From Gallionella sp. (GTDB taxonomy: Bacteria; Pseudomonadota; Gammaproteobacteria; Burkholderiales; Gallionellaceae), in assembly GCA_023229845.1 (NCBI GenBank), contig JALNYK010000002.1, positions 62,001 to 126,000 of the forward strand: a DNA stretch of 64,000 nt, given 5' to 3'. Below, piece after piece: positions 50,257 to 59,834 of this stretch (its first letter is position 1; each line of letters opens with the position of its first letter). Under the pieces are notes generated by a model. That model was not told where the DNA came from, searched no databases, and saw nothing but the letters and a program-made list of their open reading frames with translations. The translations under genes and the position numbers were made by a program.

Positions 50257-52046
50257 GATGAAGCGCCTCCCTGCAATACCACCTCCGGGTAATGACGCTG
50301 GTTGACATACAGGCTGTTGCCGCGCACTTTTTTCGCCATCTTCTTGGACTCGGTCGCCACCACGGCAATTTCCTTGTGCGAACGGAATGTCTTGGGTTCG
50401 GCAATCACAGCGCCTATCGACAGCGACACCAGCGTGTGAAATTCCTTTTCTCCGCGACGATTCTCTGCGACATAACCGCCGCGTTCGAGATCAATTGGAC
50501 CGAAAAATGTCTTAACTTCGTTGGCGAAGCGCTCCAACATGTTGTTGCAGCGCTCCTGCCAGTTACGACTGCGAAACAATGCGATGAAATCGTCCCCGCC
50601 GATGTGACCGACAAAATCCTGCTCCGTATCGCTCAATTCGACGATGATCTTGGCCGTCATCTGGATCACCGCATCGCCCATGCTGAAACCGTACACATCG
50701 TTAAACGGCTTGAAGTTGTCGAGGTCGAAATAGGCTAGGCAGAAGTGCTCATGGCTCTGCAGCAAAATATCCACTTCGTCGTCGATGCACGCATTGCCGG
50801 GAAGACCGGTCAACGGATTGGCGTAACGTGCAGACTGGATCTGCATCTCCGTGATTTCATGGATCAGGTTCTGGCTGGTGCCTACTCCCAGATACAGGCC
50901 GTTGTCGGTAAAAATGAAACCCATGGAAATATGCCGCTGATCTTCCGCCAGCAAGCGGCTCAATTCCTGGATGGAAATATTCTTGTCCACGATCAACGGT
51001 TCCGGGTCCATGAACGTGGTGCATGGTTTCTTTCCGTACAGTTCGCGCTGATACGGCCTTGCGTAGCGGTTGATAAACACCCCGCGATTGATCAGCCCGA
51101 TCGGGACATTGTTGTTGACCACGGCCACCAGCGTAATCTGCGGATTCTTCTCGAACAGGCTGAACACATCTTCGTTGCAGTCTTCCAGCCTGAAGCACGG
51201 CACGCGCTCCAGCAGCGCACGCTCTATCCGGTTGCGCTCCCCGCTATGCTTGGGGTCGTTATGATTGAGCGCATCCAGCACATCCCGCGAAACCCTGCGC
51301 ATCGGATTCTTGCTTGCCCGCGCCACGAAATCGCCCATGCCGAAGGGGATGCCGATTTCATTCAACAGCAGCATTTCGCTGCGGGTATCGACGCCCATGG
51401 CAATCAGACGGCAGCTGGTATTGCGCATGAGCTTGTGCAGCGACTTGACCAGTTTGAGCTTGGCCGGCTCCTTGTCTATGTCTTCGATCAGATAACGATC
51501 GAGCGACACGAATTCCGGCATCAGTTCTTTCTTCTCGTCGCTTTTGTCCAGCACGGCGGCTATTTCGTCCACCGCGACCGCATAGCCGCGTTCGTTGTAG
51601 CGTGCCAGCAGCTTTTGCAACAGGCCGCTGTTGTTTTCTAGGCGGGAGACGAAGCCATTGAAGAAAAGCACCACTCTGGATGGATCGACTCCGGACTGCT
51701 GGATCAGCTTGTCGATCTTCACGTCCTTCAGCTTGTCGGCATAGGTATAAACGCCGATGTCCAGCCGCAGGAACAATATCCCTTGCAGCTTGCTCTCGAC
51801 AAACGTGCGCAACACCACTTCCAGACAGTGATTCTCCAGTTCGATCAGATAGCCGCATTCCCATGCCGACTTGTAGAGCCGTTCGGGAGAACACAACAAA
51901 TCGCCCGATGGGCCGCGGACACTACCCACATAGCCGAATATTTTGCCCGAATCCAGCCAGACCAGAGGCTGATAGGTGGCCGAAATCAACTCGCCTTCGA
52001 TTAACTCAGGCACCGTCAATGCAGTTTCGGAATCGTCTTTTGCCAT
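50253..52046 (-). CDS. Degenerate EAL-CBS-GGDEF protein
   Basis: A 597-residue paralogue of the 33950-35773 protein with the same layout: EAL-like (about 15-255), CBS-like pair (about 280-430), GGDEF-like (about 435-590). The EAL core is lost (FGYVGSVRGPS in place of EAL-R-RG; DEIAAVLDKSD in place of DDFGTG), so this domain can only bind or signal. The cyclase site is IGGDDFIALF. The second half is close to the paralogue (GKKPCTTFMDPEPLIVDKNISIQELS). It is the first gene of the SpoIIE/STAS operon. Confidence 0.9.
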   Translation of the reverse strand: MAKDDSETALTVPELIEGELISATYQPLVWLDSGKIFGYVGSVRGPSGDLLCSPERLYKSAWECGYLIELENHCLEVVLRTFVESKLQGILFLRLDIGVYTYADKLKDVKIDKLIQQSGVDPSRVVLFFNGFVSRLENNSGLLQKLLARYNERGYAVAVDEIAAVLDKSDEKKELMPEFVSLDRYLIEDIDKEPAKLKLVKSLHKLMRNTSCRLIAMGVDTRSEMLLLNEIGIPFGMGDFVARASKNPMRRVSRDVLDALNHNDPKHSGERNRIERALLERVPCFRLEDCNEDVFSLFEKNPQITLVAVVNNNVPIGLINRGVFINRYARPYQRELYGKKPCTTFMDPEPLIVDKNISIQELSRLLAEDQRHISMGFIFTDNGLYLGVGTSQNLIHEITEMQIQSARYANPLTGLPGNACIDDEVDILLQSHEHFCLAYFDLDNFKPFNDVYGFSMGDAVIQMTAKIIVELSDTEQDFVGHIGGDDFIALFRSRNWQERCNNMLERFANEVKTFFGPIDLERGGYVAENRRGEKEFHTLVSLSIGAVIAEPKTFRSHKEIAVVATESKKMAKKVRGNSLYVNQRHYPEVVLQGGASS

Positions 52047-52332
52047 TTTTCAACAAAGCCCCCGGTATAGGCGAGAAGTGGTCGCCGCAATACAGCATAG
52101 GGAGCATTCATTGCAGCCGGGTTACGGTATTTCAGATTCGCCGTGTATCGATGCATCCGTTCTTATTTCTGAAACAAAGCGGGACTAGGATCGATCCCGT
52201 GAATCGAATCTGGATTTTTTGAAATATGCGAGGTTCGCCAGAAGCCATTCGACTCATCGGGTTTGCGTAGTGGCTTTGCATCGCCATCATGATTTCATTC
52301 GAATTTAATCACCTACAACAGGCGGAGTATTC
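52047..52332. other. Intergenic region before glgP
   Basis: 286 bp between divergent genes. It should hold the promoters of the minus-strand signalling operon and of glgP. I see no clear operator, hairpin or small gene. The Shine-Dalgarno GGCGGAG precedes the glgP ATG. Confidence 0.5.
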
Positions 52333-54858
52333 ATGGACCTCATCAACAAGGCAGCGCTCATATCAAACGACCACGATATCCCCACATTCTCGCGGGATGC
52401 ATCCTCTCCCGAGATCGCCGCCATCGAAAACGAACTGGCCGACCATTTGACCAATGCGGTCGGCAAGGATTATCTGGCGGCCACCGATCGCGACTGGTTC
52501 TATACCGCGGCTTATGTCGTGCGGAATCGACTGATCAACCGCCGTATCGAAACCAAGCGCAATTACCAGAGCCATGATGCGAAGCGCGTTTATTATTTCT
52601 CCATGGAATTCCTGATGGGGCGCGCGTTGATGAACAGCCTGCACAACCTGGGTTCCGAGCAGGATTACCGCGAGGCGCTCAACAAACTGGGCATCGATCT
52701 CGACGAGATGAAGGAAATGGAACACGATGCCGCGTTGGGTAACGGCGGCCTGGGTCGGCTTGCCGCCTGCTTTCTGGACTCCATGGCCACGCTGAATCTT
52801 CCCGGACACGGTTTCGGCATCCGCTATGAATACGGCATGTTTTCACAGCGTATCGAGGACGGGCGACAGATCGAACAACCCGACAACTGGCTGCGCTACG
52901 GCAATCCCTGGGAGTTCCCGCGACCGGAGGTTCTTTATCATGTCAAATTCAACGGCAAGGTCGTTACGCACGAGGACGAACACGGGATACAGAAACATCA
53001 TTGGGTGGATTCCGACGATGTCCTGGCCATGGCTTACGACACGCCGGTGCCGGGTTACGACACCCGAACCGTCAACAACATGCGCCTCTGGTCCGCCCAT
53101 TCCACACGCGATTTCGATTTGCGCTACTTCAACGAGGGCAATTACATCAAGGCCGTAGAGAAGAAGAATGCTTCCGAAAACATTTCCAAGGTGCTGTACC
53201 CGGACGACTCGACCGCAGTCGGCCACGAATTGCGTCTGAAGCAACAGTACTTCCTGGTTTGCGCCTCGCTGCAGGACATCCTTTCGCACTACCAGAGATT
53301 CCACCAGAATCTGAACGAATTCGCCGACAAGACCGCCATCCAGTTGAACGACACGCACCCATCCATCGCCATCGCGGAACTGATGCGCGTGCTGGTGGAT
53401 TTGCACCACATGGAATGGGAAAAGGCGTGGAACATCACCACCCGAACCTTCGCCTACACCAACCACACCCTGATGCCGGAGGCGCTGGAGACTTGGCCGG
53501 TCGCGCTGCTGGAACGCATCCTGCCGCGCCATTTGCAAATCATTTACGAAATCAATTTCCGCTTCCTGAAGGATGTCATGCACCGCTATCCGGGCGACAC
53601 CGACATGCTGCGCCGCATGTCCATCATCGACGAGGCCGGCGGCAAGCGCATCCGCATGGCGCATCTGGCCATCGTCGGCAGCCACAAGGTGAACGGCGTG
53701 GCGCAGATACACACCGAGCTGATGAGGCAAACCATCTTCGCCGACTTCGACCGCTTCTATCCCGGCAAGATCGTCAACATGACCAACGGCATCACGCCGC
53801 GCCGCTGGCTGAGCCAAGCCAACCCGCTGCTGTCGGCGCTCATCACATCCCGGATCGGCAACGGCTGGATCAAGGATCTGAGCCAGTTGAAACGCCTGAT
53901 CCCGCTGGCAGAAGATGCCTTTTTCCGCCGGAAGCTCGCCGAAATCAAGCGCACCAACAAAGAACGCTTCGCCGCGATGCTTCAGCAACGGCATGGCATC
54001 ACCATCAACGCCGATTCGCTGTTCGACGTGCAGATCAAACGCATCCATGAATACAAACGGCAGTTGCTCAACATCCTGCATGTGGTGTCGCTGTACAACC
54101 GCATCCGCAAGGGCGAAGACACCGTGCCGCGCACCGTGATCTTCGGCGGCAAGGCAGCGCCCGGCTACGCCATGGCCAAGCTCATCATCAAACTCATCAA
54201 CGACGTCGCCGATATCGTCAACAACGATCCCGTCGCCGCGAACCGCCTGCAAGTGGTGTTCATCCCCAACTACGGCGTGACCACGGCCGAGAACATCATC
54301 CCTGCCGCCGACCTGTCCGAGCAGATTTCCACCGCGGGCACCGAGGCGTCCGGCACCGGCAACATGAAACTCGCCCTGAACGGCGCGCTCACCATAGGCA
54401 CGCTGGACGGCGCGAACGTCGAGATCATGCAGGAGGTCGGTGCCGAAAATATTTTCATCTTCGGCCTCAATGCAAACGAAGTCGAACAAACCAGGGCCAA
54501 CGGCTACCGCCCCCATGACTACTACCATGCGAACGCCGAATTGCGCGCGGTGATCGACATGATCGCCTCCGGCTTCTTCTCTCCAGATGAACCGGACAGG
54601 TTCAGGCCGATAGTCGACACGCTGCTGGCCCACGGAGACCATTACCTGCTGCTGGCGGACTTCGCATCCTATATTTCATGCCAGAAGGAAGTGGACGCCG
54701 CCTACAGAAATCAAGATGAATGGATCAAGAAAGCGATCCTGAACATCGCCAACATGGGAAAGTTTTCCAGCGACCGAACCATCATGCAGTATGCTGAACA
54801 CATATGGGGAACGACGCCTTGCGCACCTTCCCTGCAAAAATCCGTTGCACCCATTTAA
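52333..54858 (+). CDS. glgP: Glycogen phosphorylase
   Basis: An 841-residue glycogen/starch phosphorylase releasing glucose-1-phosphate from storage glucan. The pyridoxal-phosphate site EASGTGNMKLALNGALTIGT carries Lys at about 679. Other family blocks are EFLMGRALMNSLHNLG, NGGLGRLAACFLDSMA and QLNDTHPSIAIAELMR. The next two genes follow at 15 and ~75 bp on the same strand. With them it can feed stored glucan into the phosphoketolase route and yield acetyl phosphate. Confidence 0.97.
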   Translation: MDLINKAALISNDHDIPTFSRDASSPEIAAIENELADHLTNAVGKDYLAATDRDWFYTAAYVVRNRLINRRIETKRNYQSHDAKRVYYFSMEFLMGRALMNSLHNLGSEQDYREALNKLGIDLDEMKEMEHDAALGNGGLGRLAACFLDSMATLNLPGHGFGIRYEYGMFSQRIEDGRQIEQPDNWLRYGNPWEFPRPEVLYHVKFNGKVVTHEDEHGIQKHHWVDSDDVLAMAYDTPVPGYDTRTVNNMRLWSAHSTRDFDLRYFNEGNYIKAVEKKNASENISKVLYPDDSTAVGHELRLKQQYFLVCASLQDILSHYQRFHQNLNEFADKTAIQLNDTHPSIAIAELMRVLVDLHHMEWEKAWNITTRTFAYTNHTLMPEALETWPVALLERILPRHLQIIYEINFRFLKDVMHRYPGDTDMLRRMSIIDEAGGKRIRMAHLAIVGSHKVNGVAQIHTELMRQTIFADFDRFYPGKIVNMTNGITPRRWLSQANPLLSALITSRIGNGWIKDLSQLKRLIPLAEDAFFRRKLAEIKRTNKERFAAMLQQRHGITINADSLFDVQIKRIHEYKRQLLNILHVVSLYNRIRKGEDTVPRTVIFGGKAAPGYAMAKLIIKLINDVADIVNNDPVAANRLQVVFIPNYGVTTAENIIPAADLSEQISTAGTEASGTGNMKLALNGALTIGTLDGANVEIMQEVGAENIFIFGLNANEVEQTRANGYRPHDYYHANAELRAVIDMIASGFFSPDEPDRFRPIVDTLLAHGDHYLLLADFASYISCQKEVDAAYRNQDEWIKKAILNIANMGKFSSDRTIMQYAEHIWGTTPCAPSLQKSVAPI

Positions 54859-54873
54859 ACCGGAGAAAGACGA

Positions 54874-57243
54874 ATGAGCCCTACCCACGCTGCACTATCC
54901 CAGGACGAACTCGGCAAGATCGACGCCTACTGGCGCGCCTGCAACTATCTCGCCGCCGGCATGATCTATTTGCGCGACAACCCGCTGTTGAAAGAGCCGC
55001 TGAAGCTCGAACATATCAAGAACCGTCTGCTCGGCCACTGGGGCGCGAGTCCCGGCCTGGCGTTCACCTACATCCACATGAACCGGCTGATCGTCAAATA
55101 CGATCTGGATGCGATCTTCATGGCCGGCCCCGGACACGGCGCGCCAGGCGTGCTGGCCCCGGTGTATCTGGAAGGCCGCTATAGCGAGGTGTATCCAAAC
55201 AAGGGCGAGAACATCGAGGGCATGCGCCAGTTTTTCAAGGAGTTCTCCTTCCCCGGCGGCATCGGCAGCCATTGCACGCCGGAGACGCCGGGCTCCATCC
55301 ATGAGGGCGGCGAACTCGGCTACAGCGTGTCGCACGCGTTCGGCGCGGCCTACGACAATCCTGATTTAATTGTGACGGTGATGGTGGGCGACGGCGAATC
55401 CGAGACCGCGCCGCTGGCGACTTCCTGGCATTCCAACAAATTCCTGAATCCGATCCGCGACGGCGCGGTGCTGCCGGTGCTGCACCTGAACGGCTACAAG
55501 ATCAACAACCCGACCATCCTGTCGCGCATCTCGCACGAGGAACTGGAGAACCTGTTCAAGGGCTACGGCTGGACGCCGTATTTCGTCGAGGGCAGCGACC
55601 CGATGGAGATGCACGCCAAGATGGCGGAGACCATGGAAGCCTGCGTGCTCGAAATCCGCCGCATCCAGCAGGAGGCGCGCAGCAGCGGCAAGCCGGTGCG
55701 CCCGCGCTGGCCGATGATCGTGCTGCGTAGCCCCAAGGGCTGGACCGGCCCAAAGGAAGTGGATGGCAAAAAAGTCGAGGGCTTCTGGCGCGCGCATCAG
55801 GTGCCCATCGGCGACGTAAAGACGCCGGAGCATTTCGCCAAGCTGGAAGAATGGCTGAAGAGCTACAAGACGGAAGAATTGTTCGACGAGAACGGCGCAT
55901 TGTTACCCGAGCTGAAAGCCCTGGCCCCCAAGGGCAACCGCCGCATGAGCGCGAACCATCACGCCAACGGCGGCCTGCTGCGCAAGGCGCTGCACATGCC
56001 GGACAGCCGCGACTACGCCATCGAGGTAAAAAAGCCCGGCACCACCGTCGCCGAGAACACCCGTCCGCTGGGCAAGTTTCTGCGCGACATCATGCGCGAC
56101 AACATGCACAACTTCCGCGTGTTCGGCCCGGACGAGAACAGCTCGAACAAGCTCGACAACGTCTACGAGGTCAGCAAGAAGACCTGGCTGGCGGACTACC
56201 TGCCGGAAGACGAAGGCGGCGGCGAACTGTCGCCGGATGGCCGCGTGATGGAGATGCTGTCCGAGCACACGCTGGAAGGCTGGCTGGAAGGCTATCTGCT
56301 GACTGGACGCCACGGCTTCTTCTCCACCTACGAAGCCTTCGTGCATGTGATCGACTCGATGTTCAACCAGCATGCGAAGTGGCTGGCGATGTCCAAGGAC
56401 GTGCCGTGGCGCGCGCCGGTGTCGTCGTTGAATTTGCTGATCACCTCCACTGTGTGGCGGCAGGACCACAACGGCTTCACCCATCAGGACCCTGGCTTCC
56501 TCGACCTGGTCGTCAACAAGAGCCCGGAAGTCACGCGCATCTACCTGCCGCCCGACGTGAACTGCCTGCTGTCGGTCGCCGACCATTGCCTGAAGAGCAC
56601 CGACTACATCAACGTGATCGTCTGCGATAAGCAGAAACACCTGCAGTTCCTCGACATGGATGCCGCCGCCAAGCATTGCAACAAGGGCATCGGCATCTGG
56701 GACTGGGCCAGCAACGACCAGGGCTGCGAGCCGGACGTGGTGATGGCCAGCGCGGGCGACATCCCGACCAAGGAAGCATTGGCGGCCGTGGTGTTGCTGC
56801 GCGAGAATTTCCCCGACCTGAAGATACGCTTCATCAACGTGGTCGACCTGTACAAACTCTCGCCCGCCAGCGAGCACCCGCACGGCCTGACCGACCGCGA
56901 CTTCGACAGCCTGTTCACGCTGGACAAGCCGGTGATGTTCAACTTCCACGGCTACCCTTGGCTGATCCACCGCCTTTCCTACCGCCGCAACAACCACAAG
57001 AATTTCCACGTGCGCGGCTACAAGGAAAAAGGCAGCATCAACACCCCGCTGGAACTGGCCATCCAGAACCAGATCGACCGCTTCAGCCTGGTGATCGACA
57101 TCATCGACCGCATCCCCGCGCTGCATGTGGCGGGCGCGCATGTGAAGGAGAAGATGCTGAACATGCAGATCGATTGCCGCAATTATGCGTACGAGCATGG
57201 CATCGACTTGCCGGAAGTGGATAACTGGACTTGGCCGTATTAA
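54874..57243 (+). CDS. xfp: Xylulose-5-phosphate/fructose-6-phosphate phosphoketolase
   Basis: A 789-residue thiamine-diphosphate enzyme that splits Xu5P or F6P with phosphate to acetyl phosphate plus GAP or E4P. Hallmarks: LGHWGASPGLAFTYIHMNRL, GPGHGAPGVLAPVYLEG, GGELGYSVSHAFGAAYDNP, VGDGESETAPLATSW, and later HGFFSTYEAFVHVIDSM and SSLNLLITSTVWRQDHNGF. Placement between glgP and ackA fits a bifid-shunt-like route from glycogen to acetate with ATP gain. Confidence 0.97.
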   Translation: MSPTHAALSQDELGKIDAYWRACNYLAAGMIYLRDNPLLKEPLKLEHIKNRLLGHWGASPGLAFTYIHMNRLIVKYDLDAIFMAGPGHGAPGVLAPVYLEGRYSEVYPNKGENIEGMRQFFKEFSFPGGIGSHCTPETPGSIHEGGELGYSVSHAFGAAYDNPDLIVTVMVGDGESETAPLATSWHSNKFLNPIRDGAVLPVLHLNGYKINNPTILSRISHEELENLFKGYGWTPYFVEGSDPMEMHAKMAETMEACVLEIRRIQQEARSSGKPVRPRWPMIVLRSPKGWTGPKEVDGKKVEGFWRAHQVPIGDVKTPEHFAKLEEWLKSYKTEELFDENGALLPELKALAPKGNRRMSANHHANGGLLRKALHMPDSRDYAIEVKKPGTTVAENTRPLGKFLRDIMRDNMHNFRVFGPDENSSNKLDNVYEVSKKTWLADYLPEDEGGGELSPDGRVMEMLSEHTLEGWLEGYLLTGRHGFFSTYEAFVHVIDSMFNQHAKWLAMSKDVPWRAPVSSLNLLITSTVWRQDHNGFTHQDPGFLDLVVNKSPEVTRIYLPPDVNCLLSVADHCLKSTDYINVIVCDKQKHLQFLDMDAAAKHCNKGIGIWDWASNDQGCEPDVVMASAGDIPTKEALAAVVLLRENFPDLKIRFINVVDLYKLSPASEHPHGLTDRDFDSLFTLDKPVMFNFHGYPWLIHRLSYRRNNHKNFHVRGYKEKGSINTPLELAIQNQIDRFSLVIDIIDRIPALHVAGAHVKEKMLNMQIDCRNYAYEHGIDLPEVDNWTWPY

Positions 57244-57247
57244 AACG

Positions 57248-57317
57248 AGTTCTGAGGACTGAGTGCTGAGTACTGAGTACCGGCACTCAGAACTCAGCAC
57301 TCAGAACTCAGCACTCT
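57248..57317. repeat. Heptamer repeats in inverted orientation before ackA
   Basis: About four CTGAGNN heptamers (57253-57280) are followed by CCGG and about five inverted units (CACTCAG, AACTCAG alternating), making a hairpin-prone array. The unit is the same family as the GCTGAGT array at 3699-3803. It fills the whole spacer up to the ackA ATG and leaves no recognisable Shine-Dalgarno. Confidence 0.9.
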
Positions 57318-57318
57318 T

Positions 57319-58380
57319 ATGGCCACCATCCTCACCATCAACAGCGGTTCGTCGTCGATCAAGGCCAGCCTGTTCGACGCGGACGGCTCGCGGCGGAATT
57401 TCCGTTACGAGCATCTGCGCGACCATGCACCGGCGTTCGACCAGCTAATGCGCGATCTGCACGGCCATGAACCCGACATCGTCGGCCACCGTTTCGTGCA
57501 TGGCGGCGACATCGTCGATGCCGCGCGGCTAGTGGATGCGGCTGAACGCGCGCGGCTGGAAGCCATCGTCCACCTCGCCCCGCTGCACCTGCCGGGCAAC
57601 CTGCTGGGGCTGGATTTGTGTCGGCAGCGTTTCGACGTGCCGCAAGTCGCCTGCTTCGACACCGCGTTCCACAACACCATGCCCGAGCTGGCGAAGCGCC
57701 TGCCGATCCCGCAGGAACTCGGCCTGCGCCGCTACGGCTTCCACGGCATCAATTACGCCCATGTCGCGTCGCGCTTGCCAGAGCTGCTGGGCGATGCCGC
57801 GCACGGCAGGATCGTCGTCGCGCACCTGGGCAGCGGCGCGAGCCTGTGCCTGCTGGAAGACCTGAAGTCGGCGGACACCACGATGGGCTACACCCCGGCA
57901 GGCGGCATAGTCATGGGCACGCGCAGCGGCGACCTCGATCCCGGCGTGATGCTGGAACTGGCCAAACGCTACGACGCGCAACAACTCAGCGACATGGTGT
58001 TCCACCGCATGGGATTGCTCGCCCTGTCCGGCGGCGAGAGCAGCGAAATGAGCGACCTGCTCGCCAGCGGCAGCGCGGCTGCGGAATTCGCGACCGACTA
58101 CTTCTGCCGCGAGGTCCGCGCCGCCATCGGCAGCCTAGCAGCCAAATCCGGCGGCATAGCCGCGCTGGTGTTCACCGGCGGCATCGGCGAACATGCCGCA
58201 TCGATACGCCGCGAAATATGCGAACCGTTGGGCTTCCTCGGCTTCTCGCTGGACGAAGAATCCAACCAAGCGAACGCGACCAGCATCGCAGCCGAAGACT
58301 CAAAACCCGTGCTGGTCGTGCCAGCCGACGAAGAGGCGATGATCGCAAGCCTGTGCCGGATGGCGACTTTCCGCATTTAG
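57319..58380 (+). CDS. ackA: Acetate kinase, short form
   Basis: A 353-residue acetate kinase (typical enzymes ~400), forming ATP from acetyl phosphate. The N-terminal phosphate motif NSGSSSIKASLFD, HRFVHGG, FDTAFHNTMP, RYGFHGINYAHV, HLGSGASLC, MGTRSGDLDPG and FTGGIGEHA are all present, so the active site looks complete. The shortness reflects a reduced N-terminal domain. The missing Shine-Dalgarno is due to the heptamer array just upstream. Confidence 0.95.
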   Translation: MATILTINSGSSSIKASLFDADGSRRNFRYEHLRDHAPAFDQLMRDLHGHEPDIVGHRFVHGGDIVDAARLVDAAERARLEAIVHLAPLHLPGNLLGLDLCRQRFDVPQVACFDTAFHNTMPELAKRLPIPQELGLRRYGFHGINYAHVASRLPELLGDAAHGRIVVAHLGSGASLCLLEDLKSADTTMGYTPAGGIVMGTRSGDLDPGVMLELAKRYDAQQLSDMVFHRMGLLALSGGESSEMSDLLASGSAAAEFATDYFCREVRAAIGSLAAKSGGIAALVFTGGIGEHAASIRREICEPLGFLGFSLDEESNQANATSIAAEDSKPVLVVPADEEAMIASLCRMATFRI

Positions 58381-58451
58381 TCAGTTGTTATGAATATGGG
58401 GGCAAGTAACGGTGCGATATACTGCGTCCTCGGTCAGCATTGAGGTGTGCC

Positions 58452-58703
58452 ATGTACAGCAATCGCTTTCAACGCCCCATCGTTATTTCGAGTCATGCGA
58501 AAATTCGCATGACCGAACGCGAGATCAGCGAAGCAATGCTGCTTGAAGTGATTGATTCAGGAGATACACGTTACAAGGACGCAACGCACTTGTGGGCGTT
58601 CAAGGAATTCCCTGAACGGCACGATAATTTGCTCTGCGCAGTACTGGTACTTGAAGACCAAGTGGTCGTCAAAACAGTCATGCACCATTTTTCAGTTTTG
58701 TAG
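58452..58703 (+). CDS. DUF4258 protein, possible toxin
   Basis: An 83-residue protein starting at ATG 58452 with GAGG 7-10 bases upstream. The pattern SSHAKIRMTEREISEAMLLEVI...VVKTVMHHF is DUF4258, a small RelE-like fold often paired with a small partner gene. The next gene (DUF2283) starts 9 bp downstream. A toxin-antitoxin role is inferred from the pairing. Confidence 0.75.
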   Translation: MYSNRFQRPIVISSHAKIRMTEREISEAMLLEVIDSGDTRYKDATHLWAFKEFPERHDNLLCAVLVLEDQVVVKTVMHHFSVL

Positions 58704-58712
58704 GAGGCAGCC

Positions 58713-58910
58713 ATGCACACAACCTATTTCGACGAAGACGACATCCTGGTCATCCGCTTGTCCGACAAACCCATCGTCCGCGAAGTCTCGCAAAACTGGA
58801 ACACGCACATCAGCTACGCAGACGATGGCAGCACAGTGGAAGTCGTGCTGCTGGAAGCGCGCGCTAATGGAGCATACCCGCTGGAAATCCAGCATGCGCG
58901 GGCGGCGTGA
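58713..58910 (+). CDS. DUF2283 protein, possible antitoxin
   Basis: A 65-residue protein (TTYFDEDDILVIRLSDKPI...GSTVEVVLLEARA) matching the DUF2283 pattern. Shine-Dalgarno GGAGG precedes the ATG. It follows the DUF4258 gene by 9 bp, the common genomic pairing of these two families. Confidence 0.75.
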   Translation: MHTTYFDEDDILVIRLSDKPIVREVSQNWNTHISYADDGSTVEVVLLEARANGAYPLEIQHARAA

Positions 58911-58970
58911 AACCGTGGTCTATCACTGAGGTTTCTGCCGTGGTTTCTCAAATTCTCCTCTTGAAATAAT

Positions 58971-59834
58971 ATGAAGCGTTCGCAAAAGCCATCAATGGCC
59001 TCTCTAATCGAAATTCTTAAGACGCAGAAGGACACTGCGCAGCCACGCAACTGGCATGAATTCGAGGATCACGTTCGAGAGGTTTATCAGTCATTATTGG
59101 ATTTGAAAGGCGAGAAGGTGCTTGTAGCACGTGACGTTACGATCCGAGGCGGAAAAGGCCAAGACCATCAAATAGATGTCTATTATGAGTTCGAGCTGAC
59201 AGGGCTTCGGCACCAGGTGGCAATTGAATGTAAGAACATGAAACGCCCTTTGGATAAGGATCGCGTGATGGCTTTTTGCGCAAAGGTCAACGACTGTCCT
59301 GGGGTGCGAGGGTGCATTGTTGCGGCACACGGATACCAGAGCGGCGCACGACAATTCGCCGAAGACAACGGAATCACCGCGCTAGTACTTTCTGATCTAC
59401 CGTCTATTGGTAAACTTTTAGGTATGCGCTTGGAGATGGTTGCTATTCCGACGGAAGCAACTATCGGCCAGCCGTTCTGGACATTGTTTGAGTTGGACAC
59501 CCAAGCACCGGTGGGCCATAGGCAAGATGGGGAAACTTACGGCGTTCTCTTCTTTTCGAAAAAACAGGCACAGGCTTATCTGGAGTCTAGGTCGTATGGT
59601 GCTGGATGGGCCGTACGCGGACTGTCTCAGGAGAATCTGCGGGTGTATATTCTCACAGTCGATGCGATGGCAGGGGGGTTTCTACTAGCCCAAAATGTCG
59701 AGACCTCCTCCTTCTTCGCCCAAGAGATAGCGCGTCAGACACTAATTTCTGAGTTCTATGTTGGCTCGAATCCCATTCCAGACGAACCTATGGTTATGCC
59801 TTCTGTCGCGAAAAGTCGATCAGATCGAGGCTAA
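58971..59834 (+). CDS. Mrr-like PD-(D/E)XK restriction endonuclease
   Basis: A 287-residue protein. The N-terminal half is an Mrr_cat-type nuclease: WHEFEDHVREVYQ helix, QIDVYYEF with the catalytic Asp, and VAIECKN giving the E-x-K pair, then RVMAFCAKVNDCPGVRGCIVAAHGYQSGA. The C-terminal half has no recognised domain (TYGVLFFSKKQAQAYLESRSYG). No methyltransferase is adjacent, so it could be a modification-dependent or stand-alone defence nuclease. Its base composition is lower in GC than surrounding core genes. Confidence 0.82.
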   Translation: MKRSQKPSMASLIEILKTQKDTAQPRNWHEFEDHVREVYQSLLDLKGEKVLVARDVTIRGGKGQDHQIDVYYEFELTGLRHQVAIECKNMKRPLDKDRVMAFCAKVNDCPGVRGCIVAAHGYQSGARQFAEDNGITALVLSDLPSIGKLLGMRLEMVAIPTEATIGQPFWTLFELDTQAPVGHRQDGETYGVLFFSKKQAQAYLESRSYGAGWAVRGLSQENLRVYILTVDAMAGGFLLAQNVETSSFFAQEIARQTLISEFYVGSNPIPDEPMVMPSVAKSRSDRG

